A stretch of 64,000 bases of DNA from Thermococcus sp. (GTDB taxonomy: Archaea > Methanobacteriota_B > Thermococci > Thermococcales > Thermococcaceae), in assembly GCF_026988555.1 (NCBI RefSeq), contig NZ_JALSLB010000013.1:1-64000 (forward strand). The letters run 5' to 3'. This document shows positions 1-8,286 of this stretch, piece by piece. Both the position numbers and the translations under genes were made by a program. Each line of letters starts with the position of its first letter. The first letter of the stretch is position 1. Under the pieces are notes generated by a model. That model made no database searches, was not told the DNA's origin, and saw nothing but the letters and a program-made list of their open reading frames with translations.

Positions 1-262
1 GGGAGTTGGGGTAGAACGTCGAGTAAAGCCCTTTGAGCCGGTTCCAGATCTTAATAGTTAAAGGAACCGCTAAAACTATCGCAACCATCCAGTACCCAAG
101 TGAGACGGGTCCCCTCAGCGTGACCAAACCGTTCAACAGGTAATAAAACGCCATGACAGAGAGCCAGAGCGCGAAGTTCATCGCACTGTACATTTTCTCG
201 GCAGCTATCAACTTGCCTTCCACCCTCTCAAGGACGTCTTTAAGTTCCTTCACATCCTCCAT
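1..262 (-). CDS. Small membrane protein, 3' end cut by window edge
   Basis: The reading frame begins at an ATG at 262 (MEDVKELKDVLERVEGKLIA) and runs off the left edge, giving about 87 residues. A GGTG motif sits about six bases upstream of this ATG; an in-frame ATG at 268 would overlap that motif, so 262 is preferred. After a charged amphipathic N-terminus come two hydrophobic segments (roughly residues 27-45 and 53-70). The order resembles the protein at 2040-2621, which also starts with an acidic helix followed by paired membrane segments, so the two are probably paralogues. The function is not recognised. Because the gene is partial, its length and neighbours cannot be judged. Confidence 0.75.
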   Translation of the reverse strand, partial: MEDVKELKDVLERVEGKLIAAEKMYSAMNFALWLSVMAFYYLLNGLVTLRGPVSLGYWMVAIVLAVPLTIKIWNRLKGLYSTFYPNS

Positions 263-429
263 ACCCATCACCGTTCCAATTTGGGGGGCTCCCCTATTTA
301 TGTGGTTGAGTTTCTCTGGATTTCAGAGCAAAACCGCAACCTTCTCCTGGAATTTAACCATTGGGTATCCAAATCACCTGGGATAAAGTTAAATATCATT
401 GGATATATTAGGATTTCTGGTGAGGAACT

Positions 430-1158
430 GTGGAAGTTCTGACAACGGGTATTCCTACTCTCGATGATGCCATCGGTGGAGGTCTGCTGGAGGACAGCAA
501 CCTCCTGATAATCTACGATACGTACTCCTATGGATGGACCCTGGCCTTTGAAGTGCTCCGGAATCGGATGAAGCTGGGGGACTTCGGTGTTGTACTGGAC
601 TCCGTGATGCCCCTCTCCCACCTCAAGATGGAGCTTAACGCCATCAACTTCGATGTTGAAAAGGAGGGTAAGGAGGGAAATCTGGCCATCATGGATGTGT
701 TCTCCTCTTTCTATGGAATAACCTACCCCGGTCTGGATTTCGTTTATACCGATACCAGCATAGACTCCTCCACATTCCTTCCAAAGTACACCGGTATGTA
801 CAGGCGCATTTTAAGCGAGAGGATACTGGATAGGAGGCCCATAGGAATCGATTCTACCATAGACGGCCTCGCGTTCCTCCTGGGAGAAGAAGCCTTCGTG
901 AGGGTCTTCCAGAACATAATCGCCCTCAAGGAGAAAGCCCGGGTAACGGAGAATAGGAAGAGGCCCCTCAACATACTCCTGCTGAACAGGGGGAGGGCCT
1001 CCGAGAGTCTGATGGCGTGGATCTCTCTGTACAGCCAGTACGTCATAGAGTTCTCCTCGTCGAGTTTGGGTGTGGAGAGGATGTTCATACGAAAGTCCCC
1101 GCTTCCAGATTTTGCCCCGAAGGTGCTAATGGGTCATCCTCTTCTCTCCTGCTTTTAA
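430..1158 (+). CDS. KaiC/RadA-like protein lacking a P-loop lysine
   Basis: A 242-residue protein with GTG start, preceded by GGTGAGGAACT and a TATA-like GTTAAATATC near 388-397. The N-terminus TGIPTLDDAIGGGLLEDS is the typical KaiC/RadA entry strand, but the position of the Walker A loop reads YDTYSYGWTLA instead of GxxGxGKT, so nucleotide binding in the usual way is unlikely. A later conserved segment (RPLNILLLNRGRAS...LMAWISLYSQYVIEF) matches the core strands of the fold. A clear paralogue lies at 5447-6184 with the same YDTYS replacement. The last 12 residues differ from the paralogue. I infer a RecA-fold protein that is a catalytically dead regulator or scaffold; the actual role is unknown. 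Confidence 0.85.
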   Translation: MEVLTTGIPTLDDAIGGGLLEDSNLLIIYDTYSYGWTLAFEVLRNRMKLGDFGVVLDSVMPLSHLKMELNAINFDVEKEGKEGNLAIMDVFSSFYGITYPGLDFVYTDTSIDSSTFLPKYTGMYRRILSERILDRRPIGIDSTIDGLAFLLGEEAFVRVFQNIIALKEKARVTENRKRPLNILLLNRGRASESLMAWISLYSQYVIEFSSSSLGVERMFIRKSPLPDFAPKVLMGHPLLSCF

Positions 1159-1208
1159 GACGGTCAATCCTGCGAGATTCGCCGAGGAGTGCAAAACGAA
1201 AGCCGGGA

Positions 1209-1751
1209 TTATGCCCCAAGGGCGAAGAGGTATCCGGCGACGGAGCCAAGGATGAAGGCTCCGGCTGTTACAACGACTCTTTTCCGTTCGCTTTTCCCGT
1301 AGGCTGCCCAGTGAGGGAGCGCGAATAACATGGCCGAGAAGATTATCGCATCCCAAAAGTGGCCGTAACTCAGGAGGTATCCTTCAACTAAAGCCCTGGT
1401 GAGTGCTTCTTCGCCCAGCGGGGCGAGGAGGAGCAGGAGGAGGAGTCTTTCCATCCCTCCTGGCATGAACTCCTCCATTGGGACTGAAGGGCTTCCCTCG
1501 AGCAGGTTTATCACGAAAGAGGCCCCAAAGCCGAGGATGAACGCGGGGGGATATATTCGGTGTTCCAGACGAATCCAAACCTTTCCGATCCTCCGAGGAG
1601 CTCCCATAACGGCGAACGACAGGGGAAACATCGTTAGCTGCATCACAAAGCCCGCTTTTTTCGGGCTCCCCCTGGAGGTGAGGGATGCTATGATGGAAGA
1701 GGGCACGAAAATTAACAGCCATAGGAGCAAGGCAACGGCGAACTCAATCAT
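1209..1751 (-). CDS. CPBP-family intramembrane protease-like protein
   Basis: A 180-residue, strongly hydrophobic protein. Around residues 113-122 it carries GEEALTRALVEG, which fits the EExxxR motif of CPBP (CAAX/Abi) intramembrane glutamic endopeptidases, followed by FALPHW, which fits the second motif with its histidine. The usual third motif near the C-terminus is weak, as the protein ends soon after GSVAGYLF. The ATG overlaps the stop of the upstream HTH gene (ATGA), so the two are translated together. In Archaea such proteins often sit with small regulators and membrane proteins of unknown substrate. Family assignment is fairly safe; substrate is unknown. Confidence 0.8.
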   Translation of the reverse strand: MIEFAVALLLWLLIFVPSSIIASLTSRGSPKKAGFVMQLTMFPLSFAVMGAPRRIGKVWIRLEHRIYPPAFILGFGASFVINLLEGSPSVPMEEFMPGGMERLLLLLLLAPLGEEALTRALVEGYLLSYGHFWDAIIFSAMLFALPHWAAYGKSERKRVVVTAGAFILGSVAGYLFALGA

Positions 1752-2038
1752 TCAATGACCCCCCGAAGGATCTCCAAAACCTTCCCCAGCTCTTCAACAC
1801 CCGCATCCGTTATCTCGATAAACTTCCTCGGCCTTCTGCCGAAGCCGTAGTAGGTTCTCACGATTCCGGCCTCTTCAAGCGCTTTGAGATGGAACTCAAG
1901 GTTTCCGGCGGTGAGCTTTAGAGCCTTTCTCAGACTGGTGAATGTCGCTTTCTCCCTTGACAGGAGGTAGAGGGCTATTGCCAGCCTCGTCGGATTGCCG
2001 AGTGGCGACTTCGAAAGCTTGGCCAGTTCATCGAGCAT
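1748..2038 (-). CDS. ArsR-like winged-helix transcriptional regulator
   Basis: A 96-residue protein with a helix-turn-helix region spanning most of its length: NPTRLAIALYLLSREKATFT, then TAGNLEFHLKALEEAGIV as recognition helix and wing. This is the ArsR/DUF-type 'HTH_20/HTH_5' arrangement seen in many archaeal one-domain regulators. A GGAGTGAG ribosome binding site precedes the ATG. It begins two bases after the stop of the upstream membrane-protein gene and overlaps the CPBP gene downstream, so the three form one operon. No metal-binding cysteines are seen. It probably controls its own operon; the signal is unknown. Confidence 0.85.
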   Translation of the reverse strand: MLDELAKLSKSPLGNPTRLAIALYLLSREKATFTSLRKALKLTAGNLEFHLKALEEAGIVRTYYGFGRRPRKFIEITDAGVEELGKVLEILRGVIE

Positions 2039-2039
2039 C

Positions 2040-2621
2040 TCACTCCCTCATCGCTTTTCTCAGGCTACAGTATGCAGCAAACCCAAAAGCCACCGAAAGG
2101 ACGAGTGTGGTGTAAGCTCCCTTTGTTATGGGAACCATCCGGTATGGAATGCTGGAGAGCAGTATTACGGCTCCAACCATGGCGTTTTCCTGCCATCTCT
2201 CTTTGAACAGGACTCCCAGGACGGCGAGAGCTGTCATCCCGGCTCCTATCGACAAGAGAGGCATGAGCCATTGGTCCTTGACATTCAGCCCGATGGCGAG
2301 TATAGCGATGGGCCAGACGATTAGCTGCGCGAGGAGGTATTTTACCTTCACTCCCCTTTTTCTTCCCAGGGCGGTTTCTATTCTGATCACATTCCTCAAC
2401 GCTCTGCTCTCTTCCACAACAAAGAGCAGTATCCCAGCGGCGGAGAGGAGAACCAAACCTGAGCCCACAGACATTCCGGTATAGGCTGAAACGACGGATG
2501 AAACCACGTATATCACGGGAAAAGCAACCGCCCAGTAGAGGTAGACGATTGAGCGGTAGGCTTTCCTCGCGAAGTTGAGCTGTTTTTCAACCGCCTTTAA
2601 CGCTTCACTCAGCTCCTCCAT
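2040..2621 (-). CDS. Four-segment membrane protein, operon with HTH and CPBP genes
   Basis: 193 residues from ATG 2621, which follows GGTGGGAAC; a longer reading from a TTG at 2633 has no such site. An acidic N-terminal helix (MEELSEALKAVEKQLNFARK) is followed by two hydrophobic segments, a basic linker (RKRGVKVKY) and two more hydrophobic segments, then a final hydrophobic stretch. A TATA-like GTATTTAAGC lies just upstream near 2650-2660. It resembles the partial gene at 1-262. I do not recognise the family. The adjacent single-domain regulator and membrane protease suggest a small membrane-stress or signalling unit, which is inference only. Confidence 0.75.
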   Translation of the reverse strand: MEELSEALKAVEKQLNFARKAYRSIVYLYWAVAFPVIYVVSSVVSAYTGMSVGSGLVLLSAAGILLFVVEESRALRNVIRIETALGRKRGVKVKYLLAQLIVWPIAILAIGLNVKDQWLMPLLSIGAGMTALAVLGVLFKERWQENAMVGAVILLSSIPYRMVPITKGAYTTLVLSVAFGFAAYCSLRKAMRE

Positions 2622-2684
2622 GTTCCCACCCAAGAAAAGTTGGGGTCAAAGCTTAAATACCCGGCTGGAAGTTTGTTTTCCAGA

Positions 2685-2882
2685 CTAACCCCCGGCCCTT
2701 GCTAGTCTAAGTTTTTCCATGAAGCGCTCGATTTCCTCTGGAGAGCCTTCAATTAAGACCCTGCCAAGGGGTATGCCGTTCCTCTCAACTTTTCCGAGGA
2801 GGGTCAGTCTCACGTTAGCCCCGCTCTTCTCGCTGATTTCTTCGAGCTCGTTGAGGGAAATCGGCGTTTCAACAATCCTCAA
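2685..2882 (-). CDS. Small conserved-looking protein, TTG start
   Basis: About 65 residues (starting RIVETPISLNELEEISEK after the initiator). There is no in-frame ATG after the stop of the upstream ATPase gene; TTG at 2882 is preceded by GGAGGT with six bases of spacing, which makes it the best start. The pattern of strands and helices (short strand, helix NELEEISEKSG, strands VRLTLLGKV and LGRVLIEG, helix SPEEIERFMEKLRLA) suggests a ferredoxin-like or ACT/NIL-like fold. The longer open frame extending to 3059 is only the antisense-free shadow of the ATPase C-terminus in another frame. Function unknown. Confidence 0.6.
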   Translation of the reverse strand: MRIVETPISLNELEEISEKSGANVRLTLLGKVERNGIPLGRVLIEGSPEEIERFMEKLRLARAGG

Positions 2883-2914
2883 GGAGGAACCTCCAGAGTG
2901 TTCAAAAGAAGATG

Positions 2915-4297
2915 TTAGAGCATCAGTAAAAGGAGCTCCCTCGGCAGGAACCATACTTCGCCCTTCTTTTTCAAAGGACCATTGTGTACCACAACACCGC
3001 AGGTTAATCCCGTCTTCTTCATGGTCTTGACAACCTGACGGACGCTCTTTCTCCCCCAACCGACCTCAACCACAACTCCTGTAGTGTGCCCCTTCAGGAT
3101 AAAGTCCGCACCGCCTTTTTGGGCATCGTAGTGAAGCCCCAATTTCTTTTCCTTGGCAAGCAGGTGAAGATAAAGCGCTACGGCATCCTCAAGAAGCATG
3201 CCGAGTGTTTTTGAATCCCTTTCAAAGAGTCCAAACTCGTAAAGCACTGCACTCCTGAGCATTGGTGCCAGAAACTTATACTTCGGAGTCTTTCGAGCGA
3301 CTTTGCCCAAAGAACCGTAGGCCCTTACCGGGAAGATGACTTCGAGGTCCTCAAGCTTCTCAATCATCTTTTCTACAGTCGCCTTGGCAAGCCCCAAAGT
3401 TGAGCTCAAGTCATCGTATGCTAAGCTTTCGCCGGAGGCGAGAAGAAGTAACAGACCAAGAACCTTTTCCCGTGTCGTCTCAGAAAGCCCTTCTCTCACT
3501 AAATCAACTTCAACAATCTTTCTCAGTATCTCATAAGCATCTTCAAGCGGATTCCCGGAAGTTAGGTAAATGGGTAGCGAGCCTTGAATGAGGTAATCCT
3601 CAACGTCTCTTTCAGTGAACTTTAGCAGTACTCCCCCAAGCTTCTCCTGGATTCCGGAGAAATCACAATTGAGAAATGCGCGCTTTAGAGCCATACTAAG
3701 CTCCCCGGGAATTCTTATCCCCTTTTTCAGAAGCAGGTACTCGGTGAAGGTAAGAGGTGGCACCCTGAGCTTCTTGGCCCTTCTCATCAAGTCGGGGTCA
3801 AGCTTAAGGGGGAGTGAGGAAGATCCGGTAACCACAATCATGAGATTGCTCGCGGAGTCATGGAGGTCTTTCACCGTAGTCCCAAAGTTCTCATCATAAT
3901 GGGCTTCGTCGATGAACAGGAAGGTTGGCTGGCTGAGCTCTTCGATTCTTTCGCCGAGGAGACGCTCGTAGGCCTGAAGGAAGTCGTTCAGACTTATCCC
4001 CAACGGACGAAGCTTGTCGAGGGAGACGTAAACGAGTCTCTCCCTTGGGATTTGGGGGAGAAGTTTGAAATACATCTGGGCAAGCATGGTGGTCTTTCCA
4101 ACACCACGAAGACCGTAAAGAACCAAAAGTTTGTTCTCCCGGATTTTAAGGAATAACTCGACTTCCTCTTTAAGGTCCGTGAGGGGTTTCCTCTCAGGTC
4201 TTTTTTCTCCAGTTGGGGTAAATACATACTTTCTAAGCCTTGCCTCAGCCGTGTCAATGGTTCTTCTCACAATGCTTTCCACGAGTCTTTCCTCCAC
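2915..4297 (-). CDS. AAA-type ATPase with DUF4143-like C-terminal region
   Basis: 460 residues from GTG 4297, chosen because GGGTGAGG lies three bases upstream; a GTG at 4306 lies inside that site. Walker A GLRGVGKTT is at about residues 62-70 and Walker B FLFIDEAH at about 126-133, followed by a sensor-like VVTGSSS. A winged-helix region (about 270-320) and a C-terminal domain with YDAQKGGADFIL...VVVEVGWG, which resembles a PD-(D/E)XK-type fold, complete the usual archaeal AAA_14/DUF4143 layout. Such ATPases are common in Thermococcales and are often thought to be linked to mobile elements or DNA transactions; no specific role is known to me. A TATA-like GTATAAAACG lies near 4340. Confidence 0.85.
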   Translation of the reverse strand: MEERLVESIVRRTIDTAEARLRKYVFTPTGEKRPERKPLTDLKEEVELFLKIRENKLLVLYGLRGVGKTTMLAQMYFKLLPQIPRERLVYVSLDKLRPLGISLNDFLQAYERLLGERIEELSQPTFLFIDEAHYDENFGTTVKDLHDSASNLMIVVTGSSSLPLKLDPDLMRRAKKLRVPPLTFTEYLLLKKGIRIPGELSMALKRAFLNCDFSGIQEKLGGVLLKFTERDVEDYLIQGSLPIYLTSGNPLEDAYEILRKIVEVDLVREGLSETTREKVLGLLLLLASGESLAYDDLSSTLGLAKATVEKMIEKLEDLEVIFPVRAYGSLGKVARKTPKYKFLAPMLRSAVLYEFGLFERDSKTLGMLLEDAVALYLHLLAKEKKLGLHYDAQKGGADFILKGHTTGVVVEVGWGRKSVRQVVKTMKKTGLTCGVVVHNGPLKKKGEVWFLPRELLLLML

Positions 4298-4407
4298 AGC
4301 CCTCACCCAAGCGTAGTCTATTACAATGGGATAAAAAGCTATCGTTTTATACTATCTATTTGATATTAAATACAAGGGGAGCTGGGCTTTATTTCTCTAA
4401 ACCTTTG

Positions 4408-5379
4408 TCACCCAACCCTGAAAGTCAGCCCTTTCTCCCTGGCCTTCCTCTCCACCTGAAGTCTAAAGGCACATGCCTTGCATATCTCCCCCGTCGTCGG
4501 CTGGCCGCATATCTTACAGCGGTTCAGCTCACTCGTCTTTTTGGTGTAGGTCTTGGCTATCAGCGGGAAGAGCTTGTCGTAGCTCCTGAGAATCTGGTAT
4601 TTGGTGCCGGGGTGTTTTTCTTCCATCTCGTTGAGCCAGTCACGGATTTCGGCACGGAACGCCTCAACGGCATAGGGGCACTCACTCAGGTCAACCTCTA
4701 TGTTGTTCAGAACCGCGTAGAGAACTATCTCCTTCTCGGGAATCTCACGGAGGGGCTTTATCCTGGGGACAAGCTCCGGATGAATTTCCTCGTAGTATGG
4801 ACCCGTCCTGCCCAGTCGGGCTATGTCCCCGCGGAGGATGTTCATTATGAACATCTGGACCTCGTCATCTAAGTTGTGGCCCACCGCTAACTTGTCCGCT
4901 CCGACGTCTTTAGCCGCGTAGTTCAGAAGCCACCGCCTCCAGACGCCGCAGTAGGAGCAGGCACCCACTCTTTCCCCCTTCTCGAAGCTCCCCATTATCT
5001 TGACGGTCTCATCCAGCGTGAAGCCGATGTATTCCTTGAAGGAGTAGATACGATGCTCTATTCCGAGTTTTTTCGCGTTCTTCCTTGCTATCTCAACGCT
5101 GGGAGGCCTGTAACCGGCTATGCCTTCGTCTATCGTTATAGCAACCAGCTCGAAGGGGAACTTCTCGCGGAGCTTCGCCAGGAGGTGCATCAGAACTACG
5201 CTGTCCTTTCCCCCGGAGACCCCGATGGCTATCCTCTCGCCTCTCTTGATTAGACGGTACTTCTTCACGGTCTCCTTGAACTTCTTCTCGACCATCTCGT
5301 TGAAGTGCTTCCTGCAGTAGTACCTCCCCGTGTAACGTGCATGGTAGACCGCCGGCCTCCCGCAAACAGAACACTCCAT
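4408..5379 (-). CDS. TtuA/Ncs6-type tRNA thiolation enzyme (PP-loop, zinc ribbons)
   Basis: 323 residues from ATG 5379, which follows GGTGAGCCC; a longer frame to 5532 has no support. Features in order: N-terminal zinc site C3, C6, C22, H25; ATP-pyrophosphatase loop SGGKDS at 55-60; CSYC at 141-144 and C234, the three cysteines that hold a [4Fe-4S] cluster in TtuA-like enzymes; GHNLDDE; C-terminal CKICG...CKAC ribbon. The family adenylates a tRNA base and transfers sulfur, as in 2-thiolation of position 54. Related enzymes lie at 30907-31827 and 62842-63675. Which tRNA position this copy modifies cannot be read from sequence. It is divergent from the KaiC-like gene with a shared TTTAAAAAG promoter region. 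Confidence 0.9.
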   Translation of the reverse strand: MECSVCGRPAVYHARYTGRYYCRKHFNEMVEKKFKETVKKYRLIKRGERIAIGVSGGKDSVVLMHLLAKLREKFPFELVAITIDEGIAGYRPPSVEIARKNAKKLGIEHRIYSFKEYIGFTLDETVKIMGSFEKGERVGACSYCGVWRRWLLNYAAKDVGADKLAVGHNLDDEVQMFIMNILRGDIARLGRTGPYYEEIHPELVPRIKPLREIPEKEIVLYAVLNNIEVDLSECPYAVEAFRAEIRDWLNEMEEKHPGTKYQILRSYDKLFPLIAKTYTKKTSELNRCKICGQPTTGEICKACAFRLQVERKAREKGLTFRVG

Positions 5380-5446
5380 GGGCTCACCGAGTGAATGGAA
5401 GGGGCACCCTTTAAAAAGGTTGGTTCCTACCGGGCCCGGTGAGAGC

Positions 5447-6184
5447 ATGAACGTTGTTATAAAAACGGGTATTAAGAATCTTGACGAGATGCTGGGAGGA
5501 GGGATGCTGGACGACAGCGTGGTCCTTATCATCTACGACACCTACTCATTGGGCTGGTCCCTCGCGATTGAGCTCTTCAAGAGTTTCCTTGGGAGGGACT
5601 GCTTCGGTGTCGTCACGAGCTACTCCCTTCCCCTGAGCATGCTTGAGAAATACGCGGATATGCTGGGTTTTGATATTGAGGGGCAGGGGGAGATGAGCAA
5701 CCTTGTGGTTCTGGACATCTTCGGCGCGGTTAACGGCATACCCCCAACCCGGCCGTTCGTTCGGTCTCCGGGGAGTGTTGACTCCAGCACGTTCCTCCCT
5801 AAGGTTTCCGCGCTTTACTATGAAATCCTCCGCGATGCAGGCAACAGAAAGCCTATTGGGCTCACGGTGGCACTGGACGGCTTTGCGACCATGTTTGGGG
5901 AGGACTCCGCTATGAAGCTGTTCCAGAGGAACATCGCGATGAAGGAGATGGCCAGGGCATCGGAGGACAGACCGAGGCCGATAAATCTTATGCTCCTAAA
6001 TAAGGATCGTGTTTCCAAGAGGTTCCTCTCCTGGATATCCCACTACTCGGAGCACATAATCGAATTCGAACCAACGGACGTCCCGGGGAGGGAGAACCTT
6101 CTCGTTCGGAAGTCGCTGCTCCCAGATTTTGAACCGGGGATAGCGGAGTTCATGTTCTCTAGGGGAAAGGTGAAGGTGGTGTAG
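5447..6184 (+). CDS. KaiC/RadA-like protein lacking a P-loop lysine, second copy
   Basis: 245 residues from ATG 5447 behind GGTGAGAGC; upstream in-frame codons back to 5378 lie inside the divergent thiolase start and are not used. It matches the protein at 430-1158 along its length: TGIKNLDEMLGGGMLDDS, then YDTYSLGWSLA in place of Walker A, then SSTFLPK, RPINLMLLNKDR and LSWISHYSEHIIEF. The conserved loss of the P-loop lysine in both copies points to a shared non-ATPase function rather than decay. The C-terminus RKSLLPDFEPG is conserved and then continues longer than in the first copy. Role unknown; a dead RecA-fold sensor or adaptor is the simplest reading. Confidence 0.85.
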   Translation: MNVVIKTGIKNLDEMLGGGMLDDSVVLIIYDTYSLGWSLAIELFKSFLGRDCFGVVTSYSLPLSMLEKYADMLGFDIEGQGEMSNLVVLDIFGAVNGIPPTRPFVRSPGSVDSSTFLPKVSALYYEILRDAGNRKPIGLTVALDGFATMFGEDSAMKLFQRNIAMKEMARASEDRPRPINLMLLNKDRVSKRFLSWISHYSEHIIEFEPTDVPGRENLLVRKSLLPDFEPGIAEFMFSRGKVKVV

Positions 6185-6215
6185 GAACGGCCACCCCCTG
6201 AAGGGTGACATGGGG

Positions 6216-7349
6216 TCACCTTATCAGGTTTACGAGGGCGGGCCAGAGATTCAGGGCCAGCAGTGCCAGTCCGGTTCCTATCGTGAAGTACCTGAGGGGA
6301 TTTGCCACGCTCTTCGGCAGGTACTCCTTCAGCACGTCGTCCAGCATCCTGCCCCCGTCCAGTGGAACCAGCGGGAAGAGGTTCATGAGCCCTATCCCGA
6401 GGTTCAGCACGTATATCCAGTACAGCGTGAAGAAGAGCGGCAGGACTATCCCCTTATGGCCGACCCTGGAGACGACGTTCTGTGCCGGGTATATCCCTAT
6501 GTAACCCCTCTGAGGATCCTGAGGATGAGCTCCCAGCTTCAGTCTGACGTTGAGCTTCTCTCCGTTTCTTAGGACCGTGAGCGTGAGCTCCTGTCCTGGC
6601 TTTGTTTTGTTCATGAACTTTATGAACTGGGTCAGGTCGTTTATGCTCTGACCATCCATTGCCACTATGACGTCACCCTTGTGAAGAACACCGTAGGCCG
6701 GCCCGTTTTCCAAGACCCCTGAGACGGCTATTCCAGCCGGCTGAAGGAGTGGGCTCACGGCCAGATTGATTATCATCAGTGTTATGAGTGCGGTTACTAC
6801 GTTCGCCATTGATCCGGCGCCATAAACGCGCAGACGGGTTCTCAGGCGTGCCTTCTGGAGTTCCTCCTCGTCGGGTTCCACGAAGGCGCCGGGTATGACC
6901 GCAAGCAGGACGAGACCTACGGACTTGAGCGGCAAACCGTCAGCCCTCGCAACCACCCCGTGGCTCAACTCGTGGACCACCATGACAACTATGAGGGCGA
7001 TGAGTCCGTACCAGAGCGGGATGGTCACCCCCGGGATCACCAACTGCACACCCTGGGCGGCCCCTCTCGTCCTCAGCGCCGACATCGCCGTTCTGAAAAG
7101 CATGTAGAATACGTAGCTCATCCCTCCAAACCCCACCACTATGCCGATGTCCCCGTAGACCTTCCAGAGTTTCCTGGCCTTCTGCGCCGTTCCATCAATG
7201 AAGCCGAGGAGCCGTTTGGTACGCCACATAGCGATGAACATGTCTACGTTTATGCCCTCTTCCCTCTCTTCCCTCCTTCCGAAGAGGACGTAAAGAACGC
7301 TCCAAAATATGATAATACCCGCTATGACTGTGATCAGTGTAATGCTCAT
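6216..7349 (-). CDS. Site-2 protease family intramembrane zinc protease with PDZ domain
   Basis: 377 residues from ATG 7349, behind GGTGCAGGGT (the GTG inside that site, at 7358, is the longer alternative). After an N-terminal membrane segment and a soluble stretch, HELSH at about residues 126-130 gives the zinc-binding HExxH of M50 proteases in a membrane helix. A PDZ-like region follows (VSGVLENGPAYGVLHKGDVI, about 215-300), and the second M50 motif NLFPLVPLDGG supplies the conserved aspartate. These enzymes cut membrane-bound regulators within the bilayer. All catalytic motifs are intact. No obvious anti-sigma-like substrate is next to it, so its target is unknown. Confidence 0.92.
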   Translation of the reverse strand: MSITLITVIAGIIIFWSVLYVLFGRREEREEGINVDMFIAMWRTKRLLGFIDGTAQKARKLWKVYGDIGIVVGFGGMSYVFYMLFRTAMSALRTRGAAQGVQLVIPGVTIPLWYGLIALIVVMVVHELSHGVVARADGLPLKSVGLVLLAVIPGAFVEPDEEELQKARLRTRLRVYGAGSMANVVTALITLMIINLAVSPLLQPAGIAVSGVLENGPAYGVLHKGDVIVAMDGQSINDLTQFIKFMNKTKPGQELTLTVLRNGEKLNVRLKLGAHPQDPQRGYIGIYPAQNVVSRVGHKGIVLPLFFTLYWIYVLNLGIGLMNLFPLVPLDGGRMLDDVLKEYLPKSVANPLRYFTIGTGLALLALNLWPALVNLIR

Positions 7350-7398
7350 ACCCTGCACCGGATGTTTTTATCCTCGGGGGGTTTAAAAAGTAATCGGG

Positions 7399-8286
7399 TT
7401 ACAGCCTTCCCAGGAACTTCATGATATAAATCTTGGTTCTAACATCCGCCATTGATATTATAATGTCATGAAGATTGCTTTTCATAAGCGGGTTCAGGGA
7501 GAATGCTCTCAGTATGTTTTGAATACCTGACTTTTTTTTTCCCCCAAACATCTCTAGGAGTCCTATCTGAAGGAGGTGGTAGCTCAGTATCCGGGGGTCA
7601 TGGTTTATCTCTGCATGTGACTCTATCATCCTATACCTACCATCTAAATATCTTCCGAAGGAGAACTGGCCGGAGTGTATGGAGTAGTCAACTAGGGGTT
7701 CACCTATAGTGCCGAAAAGGCATGTTCTCGACATTCTCAGCCACATGTCCCAGTCCTCGCAGGTTATGAAATCTTCCCGAAAAGTGCCGGATCTCTTAAA
7801 ACACTCCCGTCTGACCATTATCGTGGACGTCCCTGTAATGTTGTCCTTGAGTAGGTAAGGGTAAACATATCCACTGGCAATGGGCCGTTTTGAACCCAGA
7901 ACTTTTTTATTCCTCAGATAATAGTAGTTAAAAGCTGTGTAAACAAGGCCGTACTTCCTCCCTAGATTCTGGAAGAGTTCAATCTGTGCCTCCAGTTTTG
8001 GGGCTTTCCATGCATCATCATCGTCAAGAAAAGCTATTAACTCTCCACGTGCCTTCTTAACACCAAGATTTCTTGCGTTGGCTATACCCCTTCCCTTCTG
8101 AGGTATGTAACGGAGTCTGCCATCCCCGTAAGAGCGCACAAGCTCCTTAGTCGAGTCATTCTTAGCACCGTCTATCACTAAAATCTCAAACTCGTCAAAC
8201 GTTTGGTTTAAAACGCTCTTTATAGCCCGTCTGAGCAGGACGTCCCGGTTGTAGGTGGGTACAATCACTGATACTCTGGGCCTCAC
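7399..8286 (-). CDS. GT2 family glycosyltransferase
   Basis: 295 residues with GTG start overlapping the TGA of the cytidylyltransferase gene by four bases (GTGA). The N-terminus VSVIVPTYNRDVLLRRAIKS is the classic GT-A/GT2 opening, with IVIDGA-type and FLDDDD (about residue 90, the metal- and sugar-nucleotide-binding DxD) and a later ED motif (TCEDWDMWLR) that supplies the catalytic base. It is the third gene of a run from the TagF-like gene through the TarI-like gene. It closely resembles the GT2 at 12215-13000 in organisation. It likely adds a sugar to a surface polymer or lipid-linked glycan; donor and acceptor are unknown. Confidence 0.9.
   Translation of the reverse strand: MRPRVSVIVPTYNRDVLLRRAIKSVLNQTFDEFEILVIDGAKNDSTKELVRSYGDGRLRYIPQKGRGIANARNLGVKKARGELIAFLDDDDAWKAPKLEAQIELFQNLGRKYGLVYTAFNYYYLRNKKVLGSKRPIASGYVYPYLLKDNITGTSTIMVRRECFKRSGTFREDFITCEDWDMWLRMSRTCLFGTIGEPLVDYSIHSGQFSFGRYLDGRYRMIESHAEINHDPRILSYHLLQIGLLEMFGGKKKSGIQNILRAFSLNPLMKSNLHDIIISMADVRTKIYIMKFLGRL

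Noticed and set aside
2685-3059. Longer 124-codon reading of the small gene after the ATPase
   Set aside because: Its first half is the ATPase C-terminus in another frame; only the part from TTG 2882 looks like protein.
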